NCBI RefSeq assembly: GCF_900198195.1
Contig: NZ_LT899436.1
Coordinates: 4,430,001 to 4,494,000, forward strand
Origin: Tenacibaculum jejuense
GTDB taxonomy: Bacteria; Bacteroidota; Bacteroidia; Flavobacteriales; Flavobacteriaceae
DNA: 64,000 nucleotides
Direction: 5' to 3'
A program made the translations under genes and the position numbers. Under the pieces are notes generated by a model. That model searched no databases, was not told where the DNA came from, and worked only from the letters and a program-made list of their open reading frames with translations. The first letter of the stretch is position 1. Every line of letters begins with the position of its first letter. Positions 1 through 8,591 of the stretch are shown piece after piece.

Positions 1-49
1 GTTAACTCTTTTTGTTTAAATTTATGTGGTAAACTTTCTATTCTTGAAA

Positions 50-658
50 ATGAAAAATTTATATTTCTTATTATTCACTACTATTTTATTGAGTTCCTGT
101 AGAGTTTCTAACAACGAAAAAAAGAAAACATCAACAACAAATACTCATACAAATAATGAACTGACTAGTATTATTAATGCTATAAAGCAAGATGCTAGTA
201 AACATTTGAATATTGAGAAAAAATTAACTGATGATGAAGTTTCAAGTATTGAAAAGAAAATTGGAAAGTCACTTCCTGAAACTTATAAATACTTCCTTAA
301 AACTATTGGTGCTGGAGCAGAATTAATTTATTATCAACCTATAGATGATATTAGAAGATATAGTTATTTGAGTTCTTACAGAGAATTAAATCAAAAAATT
401 GAATTAGTTAATGAAAAGTATGTCCCTTCAAATTCACTACTTTGTTTGATGAGTGAAGATTCTAATGGTGGCTCTTGGGTTTGGTTAACATCTGAAAAAA
501 AAGAAAATAACGAGTGGTCTTTGGCTTATTTTGACATAAAAGACCAAAAGTTATATTTTAAAGTAACCAATTTTACTGAATGGTTAAAGCTTCTATATTC
601 TTCTAAAGGAGAAGTAATTAGAGAACTCGACAAGAATCATATTCTAGGGTTAGGATAA
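50..658 (+). CDS. SMI1/KNR4 (SUKH-1) domain lipoprotein
   Basis: Predicted 202-residue lipoprotein. I chose the ATG at 50 rather than the in-frame ATG at 26 because it places a signal peptide at the N-terminus ending in lipobox LSSC with Cys17. After a polar Lys/Thr/Asn-rich linker, residues from about 45 look like a SUKH fold: an LTDDEVSSIEKKIGKSLPET helix followed by YKYFL and later GGSWVWL and FTEWL, the usual order in SMI1/KNR4 proteins. SUKH proteins are often immunity proteins against nuclease or deaminase toxins, but a lipid-anchored single copy with no toxin gene beside it does not prove that role. It converges with the tryptophan dioxygenase gene, ending 3 bases from it. Family call fairly sure; function unknown. 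Confidence 0.7.
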   Translation: MKNLYFLLFTTILLSSCRVSNNEKKKTSTTNTHTNNELTSIINAIKQDASKHLNIEKKLTDDEVSSIEKKIGKSLPETYKYFLKTIGAGAELIYYQPIDDIRRYSYLSSYRELNQKIELVNEKYVPSNSLLCLMSEDSNGGSWVWLTSEKKENNEWSLAYFDIKDQKLYFKVTNFTEWLKLLYSSKGEVIRELDKNHILGLG

Positions 659-661
659 TAC

Positions 662-1588
662 CTAAAAAGTTCCCCAATTTTCTAACTCTTCGTTACTCCA
701 TAAATACGGGAAGAAAACTCTTTTTTGATATTTAGGATGTAAATATTTCCTCCAACTACTTCCACCTGTAGCTTCTAAATCGGTATCGTTCCCACCTAAA
801 TATTTTCCTGCAGCGTTATAATGTGCCATAACCCACTTTACATTTACTGTGTAATCGTAATGACGCATTGCCTTAATTAAAGCTTCATCTTTTTGAATAT
901 CTTCTGGAAGCTGTTGGAATTTTTTAGAAAGATTGATATCGTTATAATCTTCCATAAACTCCATAAATTCACCCATATATTTCTTTTCAAACAACTTTAA
1001 TAATGTTGTTTTCTGACCTGTAGTATAATTTTTCCCAGCTGCCTGCCAATATAAATGATCGTACGCATTTTTAAATGAAGAATTACGATCTATAGTATCT
1101 CTAAATCGAATATCTATTAAGTTGATTAATTCTGTAGATGCAAATTCAATTTTTCTATACTGAGCGCTTTGAAAGCCACTTGCCGGAGTTAATGTATTTC
1201 TAAATTTAAGATATTGCTCTACGTCCATTCCATCTCCCATAACATCAAACGAACTACATAAAACATCAAAATATCTACTTATTCTCATTAAATGTTTTGA
1301 GAATTTATCTGCGGAAATTTCTACACTTTTCGCTACTTGATCAATTTCCCAAAGAATCATTTTAAACAAAAGCTCATTTACCTGATGATACATAATAAAC
1401 ACCATTTCATCTGGTTGCGTAGTTCTAGGGATTTGCAATCCTAATAAAGCATCAGTTTGTATATAATCCCAATACGTTATTGGTTTACTCCACAATAAAC
1501 CTTCTAACATTGCTTCAACAGGAACTCCTAATTTATCGTATTTTTCTTCAATTGCTTTTAATAATTCTTCTCGACTCATTGGTTTCAT
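662..1588 (-). CDS. kynA: Tryptophan 2,3-dioxygenase
   Basis: Heme dioxygenase that opens the indole ring of L-tryptophan to N-formylkynurenine, the first step of the kynurenine pathway, in the cytoplasm. The 308 residues carry the family signatures: YHQVNELLFKMILWEIDQ near residue 67, the substrate-binding SGFQSAQYRKIE segment near residue 137, and ATGGSSWRKYL near the C-terminus. Length fits bacterial forms. It lies downstream of hppD on the same strand but is separated from it by a strong hairpin terminator, so it probably has its own transcript. No kynureninase or formamidase is visible in the window, so the downstream pathway must be elsewhere if it exists. Confidence 0.95.
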   Translation of the reverse strand: MKPMSREELLKAIEEKYDKLGVPVEAMLEGLLWSKPITYWDYIQTDALLGLQIPRTTQPDEMVFIMYHQVNELLFKMILWEIDQVAKSVEISADKFSKHLMRISRYFDVLCSSFDVMGDGMDVEQYLKFRNTLTPASGFQSAQYRKIEFASTELINLIDIRFRDTIDRNSSFKNAYDHLYWQAAGKNYTTGQKTTLLKLFEKKYMGEFMEFMEDYNDINLSKKFQQLPEDIQKDEALIKAMRHYDYTVNVKWVMAHYNAAGKYLGGNDTDLEATGGSSWRKYLHPKYQKRVFFPYLWSNEELENWGTF

Positions 1589-1660
1589 TTAGACTAAAGA
1601 ATAAAAGAGCCAAGATACGAGACTTTCGTCATTTTAATGTGCTTTGCTCATTTTTAACAG

Positions 1661-1700
1661 TAAAAAAAGAACCAAGAAAAGTTTTATGTTTTCTTGGTTC
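1661..1700 (-). terminator. Rho-independent terminator of hppD
   Basis: A 12-bp perfect stem (GAACCAAGAAAA at 1669-1680 pairing with 1689-1700) with an 8-base loop. Read on the minus strand it is followed by a run of T (1661-1668). It lies just after the stop codon of hppD. Confidence 0.85.
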
Positions 1701-1720
1701 AGTTCCTCAATTCTATATAT

Positions 1721-2884
1721 CTATAGCGTTCCTCTTCTTTGTTGTTCTCTTTCGATTGATTCGAAAAGAGCTTTAAAGTTTCCAGCTCCAAAACCTCTTG
1801 CTCCCATTCTTTGAATAATTTCGAAGAATAATGTTGGTCTGTCTTCTACTGGTTTTGTGAAAATTTGTAATAAATATCCTTCCTCATCAGCATCTACTAA
1901 AATTGATAATTCTTGTAATTTAGAAATATCTTCTTTCATCATATCTCTATGAACCCCTAAACGTTCAGGAATCATATCGTAATATGCTTGAGGTGGTGGT
2001 GGTAAAAATTCTACCCCGTTAGCTTTTAACTGTGAAACTGTTTTGATGATATCATCAGTTGCAACTGCAATATGCTGCACTCCTTCACCTTCATAAAAAT
2101 CTAAATATTCTTCTATTTGAGATCTTTTAGCAGCTTTTGCTGGCTCATTAATTGGGAATTTAACACGTCCATTTCCATTACTCATTACCTTACTCATTAA
2201 AGCAGAGTATTCTGTATGAATTTGTTTATCGTCAAATGATAAGAAGTTTTCAAATCCCATTACATCTTCATACCATTTTACCCATTTGTTCATTTGACCC
2301 CAACCAACATTTCCTACCATGTGGTCGATATATTTTAATCCTGCTGATGGTGGATTATAATCTGATTTCCAATCCATGAATCCAGGCATAAATGTTCCTT
2401 TATAATTCTTACGCTCCACAAACATATGTACAGTTTCTCCGTAAGTATAAATTCCAGAACGCACTACTTCTCCATGTTCATCAGTTTCTACAGTTGGCTC
2501 CATGTAAGATTTTGCTCCTCTTTTTGTAGTTTCTTCCCAAGCAGAACGAGCATCTTCAACCCAAAGTGCTACAACTTTAACTCCGTCTCCATGCTTAACG
2601 ATATGGTCATTAATTGGTGATTTACTATTTAACGGAGTTGTTAATACTAAACGAATCTTATCTTGTACAAGTACATAACTTACTTCATCTTGAGATCCTG
2701 TTTCTAAACCTTTATAAGCTAAAGATTGGAAACCAAATGCTGTTTTATAAAAATGGGCTGCTTGTTTTGCATTACCTACATAAAACTCTACATAATCTGT
2801 TCCTAAAAGTGGAAGGAAATCTTGTGCTCCTTCAAATATTTTTTCTAAACCGTAGTTTACTGATTTTATATCTTTATTACTCAT
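1721..2884 (-). CDS. hppD: 4-hydroxyphenylpyruvate dioxygenase
   Basis: Fe(II) dioxygenase turning 4-hydroxyphenylpyruvate into homogentisate in tyrosine and phenylalanine degradation. Two vicinal-oxygen-chelate domains are visible: an N-terminal one (LLGTDYVEFYVGNAKQAAHF) and a catalytic C-terminal one with the metal ligands in YIDHMVGNV, VQHIAVATDDI and the glutamate of FFEII. The C-terminal RGFGAGNFKALFESIE helix that gates the active site is present. The 387 residues match the usual bacterial length. It sits two genes downstream of homogentisate dioxygenase, the next enzyme in the pathway, on the same strand. Fumarylacetoacetase is not in this window. Confidence 0.96.
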   Translation of the reverse strand: MSNKDIKSVNYGLEKIFEGAQDFLPLLGTDYVEFYVGNAKQAAHFYKTAFGFQSLAYKGLETGSQDEVSYVLVQDKIRLVLTTPLNSKSPINDHIVKHGDGVKVVALWVEDARSAWEETTKRGAKSYMEPTVETDEHGEVVRSGIYTYGETVHMFVERKNYKGTFMPGFMDWKSDYNPPSAGLKYIDHMVGNVGWGQMNKWVKWYEDVMGFENFLSFDDKQIHTEYSALMSKVMSNGNGRVKFPINEPAKAAKRSQIEEYLDFYEGEGVQHIAVATDDIIKTVSQLKANGVEFLPPPPQAYYDMIPERLGVHRDMMKEDISKLQELSILVDADEEGYLLQIFTKPVEDRPTLFFEIIQRMGARGFGAGNFKALFESIEREQQRRGTL

Positions 2885-2931
2885 CTTAATTCTGAATTTG
2901 AATAGAGAAGTTAGAATAGAGAGAAGAGACT

Positions 2932-3282
2932 TTATAGTTTATTTTGAAAACTCATTGTCATTTTTTGAAACTCTGCTAACTTTTCTTCAATATTATTTAA
3001 TTCTTCTTGTGTTATATCTTTTCTTTTAAAGGCAATTATCATCTGAGTTTCTAGTTCAAATGAAGAACCTAAAGCTATATCTATGAAATGAGAAAATGAT
3101 TTATCTGATCTCGATGACCCCTCTGCAATATTACTTGGAATCGAAATTGAACATCTATTAATTTGAGATATTAATCCAAATTTTTCTTCTTTTGGAAATT
3201 TTTCCGTCATTATAAAAACCATATCTACTATTTCAATACCTATTGACCAAATTTTAAGATTCTTATAATTATGTCTTTTCAT
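2932..3282 (-). CDS. Four-helix-bundle protein (S23/IVP family)
   Basis: A 116-residue all-helical protein of the family first described as open reading frames within 23S rRNA intervening sequences. Typical signatures are KNLKIWSIGIEIVDMVF at the start, FPKEEKFGLISQINRCSISI, and IPSNIAEGSSRS. The molecular role of the family is unknown. It stands alone here, not in an rRNA gene, and interrupts the tyrosine-degradation genes between hmgA and hppD, with gaps of about 50 bases on each side, so it is probably co-transcribed. Such genes are scattered in flavobacterial genomes, which suggests a history of moving between loci. Confidence 0.88.
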   Translation of the reverse strand: MKRHNYKNLKIWSIGIEIVDMVFIMTEKFPKEEKFGLISQINRCSISIPSNIAEGSSRSDKSFSHFIDIALGSSFELETQMIIAFKRKDITQEELNNIEEKLAEFQKMTMSFQNKL

Positions 3283-3333
3283 TCCAAGTTTTGTCTATTC
3301 TCTAATATCTCTTTTCTCTTTTCAATAAAAAAT

Positions 3334-4491
3334 TTACTCAAGCCAAGACTGATAATACGTATCATCTGCAATTTTCATTGCTTCTTCTGTTACCATTAAT
3401 GGTTTAAACGTGTCTACCATTACTGCCAACTCTTCTGTTTCAGTCTTTCCGATACTTCTTTCTGTTGCTCCAGGATGTGGTCCGTGAGGAATTCCTGCTG
3501 GATGTAATGAAATATGTCCAGCATTAATATCATTTCTACTCATAAAATCTCCGTCTACATAATATAAAACTTCATCAGAATCGATATTACTGTGATTGTA
3601 TGGAGCTGGAATTGCTTGTGGATGATAATCGTATAATCTTGGCACGAAACTACAAATCACAAATGCATCTGTCTCGAAAGTTTGATGTACAGGTGGCGGT
3701 TGGTGCACTCTACCTGTAATTGGTTCAAAATCATGAATTGAGAATGCATACGGATAGTTAAATCCATCGTAACCAACAACATCAAAAGGATGTGTCGCAT
3801 ATACCATTTCTATAATTTCGTCTTGCTTTTTAATTTTAATTACAAAGTCACCTTTTTCGTTATGTGTTTCTAACTCTTCTGGCTGACGAATATCTCTTTC
3901 GCAAAACGGTGCATGTTCTAATAATTGACCAAACCAATTTCTATAACGTTTTGGTGTATATACTGGTCTGTATGATTCTACAATAAATAAGCGATTATCT
4001 TCTGTATCAAAATCTAACTTGTAAATCATACCGCGAGGAATTACTAAGTAATCTCCATATTTGAAATTTATATTCCCCATATGTGTTCTTAATTTTCCTG
4101 TTCCTCTGTGTACAAAGATTACTTCATCTGCATCTGTATTTTTATAGAAATAGTCGTTTGTAGATGATTTTGGTGCTGAAAGAATAATATTACAATCTGA
4201 ATTCGTCAAAACTATTTTTCTACTTTCTAAATAGTCTTCGACCTGAGGCACTTGAAAACCTCTAAAACGATACGATTGAATATTATTTTTCTTTGCGATT
4301 TTAGGAGCTACAGAATATTGTTTTCTAATTTCTTTTACCTGAGTTGGTCTGTGCTCGTGATATAAATTTGATGACATTCCATCAAATCCTATAGTACCAA
4401 ATAACTGTTCATAATACAAACTCCCGTCTTCTTTACGGAATTGTGTATGACGTTTTGGTGGAATTTTTCCTAATTTATGATAAAAAGGCAT
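3334..4491 (-). CDS. hmgA: Homogentisate 1,2-dioxygenase
   Basis: Cupin-fold Fe(II) dioxygenase that cleaves the ring of homogentisate to maleylacetoacetate, the step after HPPD in tyrosine catabolism. The 385-residue protein begins MPFYHKLGKIPPKRHTQF, has an N-terminal cupin with GDYLVIPRGMIYKL, and a C-terminal catalytic half with YPYAFSIHDFEPITGRVHQP and the metal-site stretch HPAGIPHGPHPG. Length fits the bacterial branch of the family. It is the first gene of the hmgA - four-helix-bundle - hppD group, and a minus-strand TAnnTTTG element lies about 190 bases upstream. Confidence 0.95.
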   Translation of the reverse strand: MPFYHKLGKIPPKRHTQFRKEDGSLYYEQLFGTIGFDGMSSNLYHEHRPTQVKEIRKQYSVAPKIAKKNNIQSYRFRGFQVPQVEDYLESRKIVLTNSDCNIILSAPKSSTNDYFYKNTDADEVIFVHRGTGKLRTHMGNINFKYGDYLVIPRGMIYKLDFDTEDNRLFIVESYRPVYTPKRYRNWFGQLLEHAPFCERDIRQPEELETHNEKGDFVIKIKKQDEIIEMVYATHPFDVVGYDGFNYPYAFSIHDFEPITGRVHQPPPVHQTFETDAFVICSFVPRLYDYHPQAIPAPYNHSNIDSDEVLYYVDGDFMSRNDINAGHISLHPAGIPHGPHPGATERSIGKTETEELAVMVDTFKPLMVTEEAMKIADDTYYQSWLE

Positions 4492-4740
4492 AAGCCGATA
4501 GTTTTATTTGTTAATGATATAATGTGTACTTAAAATCTAACAAAATTGATTAAGCATTACATTTTCAAATAGATATATTGATCCATTAACCTATCACTCA
4601 GGGTTTCGCTTGATTAAAAATTTTAAGTGTGCTAGTAAGCCTAACCAGAACATTCTTAGCGATTTAGTTGTTTGTCTTACAAATATAATAAAAAGAATGT
4701 GGATTACAGACTGATAAAAGTCTCTCTACTAAGAATTCCT
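4492..4740. other. Intergenic region upstream of hmgA
   Basis: Together with the following terminator this is a gap of about 300 bases without a gene. I see one good minus-strand -7 element, TATATTTG (complement of 4680-4687), which could start the hmgA transcript and leave a leader of nearly 190 bases. A small hairpin, gact/agtc, lies near 4708-4721. No small ORF or RNA gene was recognised. Confidence 0.45.
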
Positions 4741-4775
4741 AAAAAACAAAAAGTCCGAAGTTATTAACTTCGGAC
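4741..4775 (-). terminator. Rho-independent terminator of ferritin gene
   Basis: A perfect 10-bp stem, GTCCGAAGTT at 4753-4762 with its complement at 4766-4775 and a 3-base loop. On the minus strand it is followed by a T-rich run (4741-4752). It lies 25 bases past the ferritin stop codon. Confidence 0.9.
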
Positions 4776-4799
4776 CTAAGCATATTGTTATGCATCAAA

Positions 4800-5306
4800 T
4801 TACTCTTTTGGTAATCTTTCGTCGATCATTTTTAATGGCATTCCTTCCATTAAATCAAATACATCGATAATACTTCTCATTGTATCTTCTTCTTCTGATT
4901 GTTCAGAAATAAACCATTGTAAGAATACTTCTGTTACAAAATCATCCTCTTTTCTAGCTGTTTTAAAGATATTGAAGATTGACTCTGTCACATTTATTTC
5001 TTGATCTAATGAAGTTTCGTAAATCGCTCTAAGGCTTTCGAAATCATTGTTTACATTTTCTACACTTGGAGAAATTGCTGCTCCACCATTATCGTTAATA
5101 AAAGTAAATATTTTCATTGCATGCTCTCTCTCTTCTTCAGCTTGCTTGTAGAAAAACGATTTACTGTTTACTAATTCTCTCTGATCGCACCATGAAGCCA
5201 TAGCTAAATAAGATGCAGAGGCTTTCATTTCTAATGCTATTTGACTATTTAGTAAATCCATAACTACAGGATTTATTGTCATTTGTTTTCTTATTGCTGT
5301 TTTCAT
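4800..5306 (-). CDS. ftnA: Ferritin (non-heme, FtnA-like)
   Basis: Iron-storage protein that oxidises Fe(II) at a di-iron ferroxidase centre and stores it as a mineral in a 24-mer cage. The 168 residues form the four-helix ferritin bundle, with ligand-bearing stretches in LEMKASASYLAMASW (helix A), EEEREHAMKIF (helix B) and FISEQSEEEDTM (helices C/D). There is no heme-ligand methionine obvious at the Bfr position, favouring FtnA over bacterioferritin. It is a single-gene unit with its own promoter-like element and terminator. The feoAB genes 30 kb away could supply its iron. Confidence 0.93.
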   Translation of the reverse strand: MKTAIRKQMTINPVVMDLLNSQIALEMKASASYLAMASWCDQRELVNSKSFFYKQAEEEREHAMKIFTFINDNGGAAISPSVENVNNDFESLRAIYETSLDQEINVTESIFNIFKTARKEDDFVTEVFLQWFISEQSEEEDTMRSIIDVFDLMEGMPLKMIDERLPKE

Positions 5307-5328
5307 GATATTCTAATTTTGCTTAATA

Positions 5329-5336
5329 CAAAAATA
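5329..5336 (-). promoter_or_regulatory. Bacteroidota -7 element of ferritin gene
   Basis: The complement reads TATTTTTG, matching TAnnTTTG, 23 bases before the ferritin ATG. I found no convincing TTG -33 partner at the usual distance, so only the -7 half is supported. Confidence 0.5.
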
Positions 5337-5401
5337 CAATAATATCAGGCTGTAAAAAACTGACATTCAAAATTTAAAGGAAGTCTAAATAAGTATATTA
5401 T

Positions 5402-5704
5402 TTAGATTGAAACTGATTTAAAACTGTAAAAAAACGAATCTATGGTGTTTCTTAAGTTTAAAATTTGGGGAATATCTAAATAGATTAAATGTTGTTTATC
5501 TGCGACAAAAAGTAGCACAAAATTCTCTGAATCAATAATATCATACAAAGCTTCTGGTTTTGTAAGATTGTACACATTTTTTCTCAATTGTAGTAATTGA
5601 GGAAATGATAAAGGGATTCTTTTATTGACAGTTTTTAACTCGTATTTACAAAACGTGATCTCTTTAAGATCTATTTCGTACTCAACATTTACATCTACAT
5701 TCAT
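5402..5704 (-). CDS. Hypothetical protein, 100 residues
   Basis: I do not recognise this protein. It is short, soluble by sequence, with alternating beta strands (VDVNVEYEIDLKEITFCKYELK) and two segments built alike: SFPQLLQLRKNVYNL and DIPQILNLRNTIDSF, each a proline followed by QLL/QIL, LR and N. This hints at an internal duplication or two equivalent helices. It is the last gene of the mrp-to-ferredoxin run, 36 bases after the ferredoxin gene, so it is likely co-transcribed. Confidence 0.65.
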   Translation of the reverse strand: MNVDVNVEYEIDLKEITFCKYELKTVNKRIPLSFPQLLQLRKNVYNLTKPEALYDIIDSENFVLLFVADKQHLIYLDIPQILNLRNTIDSFFYSFKSVSI

Positions 5705-5740
5705 ATTGCAAATGTAACACTTATTTAGAATAAATTAAAA

Positions 5741-6076
5741 TTAACTTTCAGGAGCCATTTCAACTTCTAATCCATCAAGTTCTGGAGTCATGTGAATTTG
5801 ACACCCTAAACGGCTGTTATCTTCAACATAAAAGGCTTCAGCGAGCATTGCATCTTCATCATCAGACATTTCAGGAAGTTCGTGTTCAGATTTCACATAA
5901 CACTGGCAAGAAGCGCACATTGCCATTCCCCCACAAATACCGACTGTTCCTTCTGGAGCTAATTCAAAGGAACGAATTACTTCCATCAGGTTCATATTCA
6001 TATCTGTTGGTGCTTGTACTTCGTGTGTAACACCTTCTCTATCTGTTATTTTTATTGTAATATCTTGATCTTCCAT
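5741..6076 (-). CDS. 2Fe-2S ferredoxin, adrenodoxin type
   Basis: Small electron carrier. Cluster ligands are Cys48, Cys54, Cys57 and Cys92 in the pattern C-x5-C-x2-C-x34-C (GICGGMAMCASC and RLGCQIH), the adrenodoxin/putidaredoxin type that feeds cytochromes P450 and non-heme oxygenases; an extra Cys59 follows the third ligand. The surface acidic stretch EMSDDEDAML is where partners usually dock. It lies in one transcription unit with a ferredoxin reductase and a di-iron hydroxylase, so I infer that it passes electrons from that reductase to that hydroxylase. ISC-type assembly ferredoxin is the main alternative role. Confidence 0.93.
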   Translation of the reverse strand: MEDQDITIKITDREGVTHEVQAPTDMNMNLMEVIRSFELAPEGTVGICGGMAMCASCQCYVKSEHELPEMSDDEDAMLAEAFYVEDNSRLGCQIHMTPELDGLEVEMAPES

Positions 6077-6077
6077 G

Positions 6078-6617
6078 TTAAATAAAGTAATCTATTCCTA
6101 GCAATTTATGTATAGGAGTTAAAATAATAATAGTAATAAATGTGAATAAGAGTAATTTACTAAAAGGAGAAAGGTTCTGCTCAGTTTTAGTATCTGTTGT
6201 GTACTCAATCTTTTCTATTAAAAAAATGTTTTTACTTGAACGATATATTGATGTACCTCTTGTAAGTGATTTTAATTTTCTCTTGATTTTGAAACTCACT
6301 TTCCTGTAGTAATTAAAATAGAAAATTGATATTAATAAACAGGGTAAAGTTAGTATATCTGAGTACTTAAGAATAGTTTCAAACGACATGATTGTGTTAA
6401 ATATTATCACTAACGAAATAAAATTTACTATCCTAAAAAGAATCTTTGAATAGTCAATATAGTGTTTGTTTTTATCCCATTCTTTTCTTTCTAAAAAACT
6501 ATAATAGTTAATGAGAATAACTATAAAAACTATTGATATTAAAGCAAAAAATAGTAAAATTCTTGTACTTAAAACCTTATCAAAAAAATACGTTGAAACT
6601 AAATTTAACTCTATCAT
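6078..6617 (-). CDS. Hypothetical integral membrane protein
   Basis: A 179-residue protein with about four hydrophobic segments: RILLFFALISIVFIVILINYY, IVNFISLVIIFNTIM, ILTLPCLLISIFYFNYY, and a C-terminal LLLFTFITIIILTPI. Between the third and fourth lies a basic loop (KVSFKIKRKLKSLTRG). I do not recognise a family. Its start overlaps the stop of the hydroxylase gene by 4 bases and its stop is 1 base before the ferredoxin ATG, so it is translationally coupled in the operon. It may anchor or modulate the redox chain, but that is only position-based inference. Confidence 0.7.
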   Translation of the reverse strand: MIELNLVSTYFFDKVLSTRILLFFALISIVFIVILINYYSFLERKEWDKNKHYIDYSKILFRIVNFISLVIIFNTIMSFETILKYSDILTLPCLLISIFYFNYYRKVSFKIKRKLKSLTRGTSIYRSSKNIFLIEKIEYTTDTKTEQNLSPFSKLLLFTFITIIILTPIHKLLGIDYFI

Positions 6618-7522
6618 TTCAATTCTTTTTCTTTCAACTTTTTTCGAAGCACTTTCGCTCGCTTATCTTCTCCGTCGTGACTCCAACCTGGTGAATTAAA
6701 AATATAATTCAATTTATCAGACCATTTATCGGCTCGTTTTACATCTTTCCATATAGCGGCGTATTCATGTGTAGCAACTTTAACAGGATTAAATGTTTCA
6801 ATATTTACTGTTAAGCCGTAAACTGGCTGATCAATTTCTTTTAATTCTTCAGAAAAGGTACCAAAAATACGATCCCAGATAATTAGAATTCCTGCATGGT
6901 TACAATCCAAATATCGAATATTGGACGCATGATGAACTCGATGATGAGATGGTGTGTTGAAAATAAATTCGATTGGTTTTGGTAATTTATCTACCAATTC
7001 TGTATGCACAAAAAACTGATAAATTAAACTTACGCCCATCATGGTGAACATCATTAAAGGATCAAATCCTAATAATGGAATCCATAACCAAAAGAAAAAC
7101 TTGTGAACACGTTCTCCAACACCTTGGCGTAATGCTGTTCCCAAATTCATATAAATAGATGAATGATGTGGCACATGACCTGCCCAAAACAAACGAACTT
7201 CGTGATTTAATCGATGAAACCAATAATATGAAATATCATCAGCAAAAAATAATAGTAACCAAGCCCACCACTGACGATGAACAACATCTTGTAAAGGACT
7301 TAATTGATACAAATAGAAAAATACAACAAATGCCAATACTTTTGGTATAAATTCAATAACTGCTGAAAATAACATCATTACTAAAGAAACTGTAGTGTCT
7401 TTACCATGATACTTTTCTTTTGCAAACCAATATTCTACTAACATAGAAACAAAGAAAATTGGCAATGCAAAATACAAGAGTTTATCCTGTGACAGTTGTT
7501 GTATATATTCTGTAATTGTCAA
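6614..7522 (-). CDS. Sterol desaturase / fatty acid hydroxylase family protein
   Basis: Membrane-bound di-iron oxygenase (302 residues). The eight-histidine pattern is visible in order: HRLNH, then HVPHHSS, then a HHRVHHAS block followed by CNHAG. Four hydrophobic segments precede and surround these boxes. Members hydroxylate or desaturate lipid-like substrates and need electrons from a ferredoxin or cytochrome b5; here a ferredoxin reductase is immediately upstream (1 base gap) and a ferredoxin two genes downstream. The substrate cannot be told from sequence; carotenoid, hopanoid or fatty acyl lipids are possible. Confidence 0.92.
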   Translation of the reverse strand: MTITEYIQQLSQDKLLYFALPIFFVSMLVEYWFAKEKYHGKDTTVSLVMMLFSAVIEFIPKVLAFVVFFYLYQLSPLQDVVHRQWWAWLLLFFADDISYYWFHRLNHEVRLFWAGHVPHHSSIYMNLGTALRQGVGERVHKFFFWLWIPLLGFDPLMMFTMMGVSLIYQFFVHTELVDKLPKPIEFIFNTPSHHRVHHASNIRYLDCNHAGILIIWDRIFGTFSEELKEIDQPVYGLTVNIETFNPVKVATHEYAAIWKDVKRADKWSDKLNYIFNSPGWSHDGEDKRAKVLRKKLKEKELK

Positions 7523-7523
7523 C

Positions 7524-8579
7524 TTAATTTATTGCCTTTACTACAGCTTTTGGTGCTTCTTTTTTAGTTCCGTCAAAACCTTGCACACCACCAACTGTTG
7601 TGTATTTCATTACATATTTTTTATCTGGAAAAATCCTTTTGAAAGCACTTTGACACATTAAAGTAGCTTCATGGAATCCACATAAAATTAACTTTAGCTT
7701 ACCTGGATATGTATTTACATCTCCGATGGCATAAATTCCAGGAATATTAGTTTGATAATCTAATGCATTGTTTACTTTAATTGCATTTTTCTCAATCTCT
7801 AATCCCCAATCGGCGATCGGTCCTAATTTTGGTGATAATCCAAATAAAGGAATAAAATGATCTGTGTTGATCACGAAAGGCTCTTCTTCTTTCTTATGAA
7901 CTTCTACTCCTTCAACTTTACCATCACCAACAATTGCTTTAACCTCAGCTGGAGTGATTAAATTGATTTTTCCTTCGTTCTTTAATTTTTGTACTTGATC
8001 TACAGAATCTAAATGACCTCTAAATTCGTTTCGTCTATGAATTAACGTAACAGAATTAGCAACATCAGCTAAGAAAATAGACCAATCTAGAGCAGAATCT
8101 CCACCACCAGCAATAACCACATTTTTACCACGATACATTTCCGGCTCTTTAATAATATATTCTACTCCTTTTCCTTCGAAATCTATTATATTACTAATAG
8201 GTGGTTTTCTAGGCTCAAAACTTCCTAAACCACCAGCAATAGCAACTACTGGTGCATGATGTTTTGTCCCTTTATTTGTGGTAACGATAAATGTTCCGTC
8301 TTCTTGTTTTTCTACAGTATCTGCACGTTCTCCTAGAGTAAATCCTGGTTCAAATTGTTTAATTTGCTCCATTAATTTATCTGTTAAATCACCAGCTAAA
8401 ATCTCTGGATATGCAGGAATATCATAAATAGGTTTTTTAGGATAAATCTCAGAACATTGTCCACCCGGTTGTGGTAACGCATCAATTAAATGACAACGTA
8501 ATTTTAATAGACCTGCTTCAAAAACTGTAAACAAACCTGTAGGACCGGCACCTATAATTAGTATATCGGTTTTAATCAT
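7524..8579 (-). CDS. Ferredoxin/flavodoxin-NAD(P)H reductase, thioredoxin-reductase-like
   Basis: FAD enzyme of the YumC/TrxR-like ferredoxin reductase branch, 351 residues. The FAD Rossmann motif GAGPTGLFTVFEAG is at residues 9-22 and the NAD(P) motif GGGDSALDWS lies near residue 160; GIYAIGDVNTYPG is the second FAD contact. The CxxC disulphide of true thioredoxin reductase is absent, which separates it from TrxB. Placed directly upstream of the hydroxylase and in the same operon as a 2Fe-2S ferredoxin, it is the likely source of electrons for that system. Confidence 0.92.
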   Translation of the reverse strand: MIKTDILIIGAGPTGLFTVFEAGLLKLRCHLIDALPQPGGQCSEIYPKKPIYDIPAYPEILAGDLTDKLMEQIKQFEPGFTLGERADTVEKQEDGTFIVTTNKGTKHHAPVVAIAGGLGSFEPRKPPISNIIDFEGKGVEYIIKEPEMYRGKNVVIAGGGDSALDWSIFLADVANSVTLIHRRNEFRGHLDSVDQVQKLKNEGKINLITPAEVKAIVGDGKVEGVEVHKKEEEPFVINTDHFIPLFGLSPKLGPIADWGLEIEKNAIKVNNALDYQTNIPGIYAIGDVNTYPGKLKLILCGFHEATLMCQSAFKRIFPDKKYVMKYTTVGGVQGFDGTKKEAPKAVVKAIN

Positions 8580-8591
8580 AAAAGTAAATTT

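Noticed and set aside
1480..1776. Plus-strand 98-codon frame across the start of kynA and the hppD terminator
   Set aside because: Antisense to a certain gene and spanning a terminator; sequence has no protein character.
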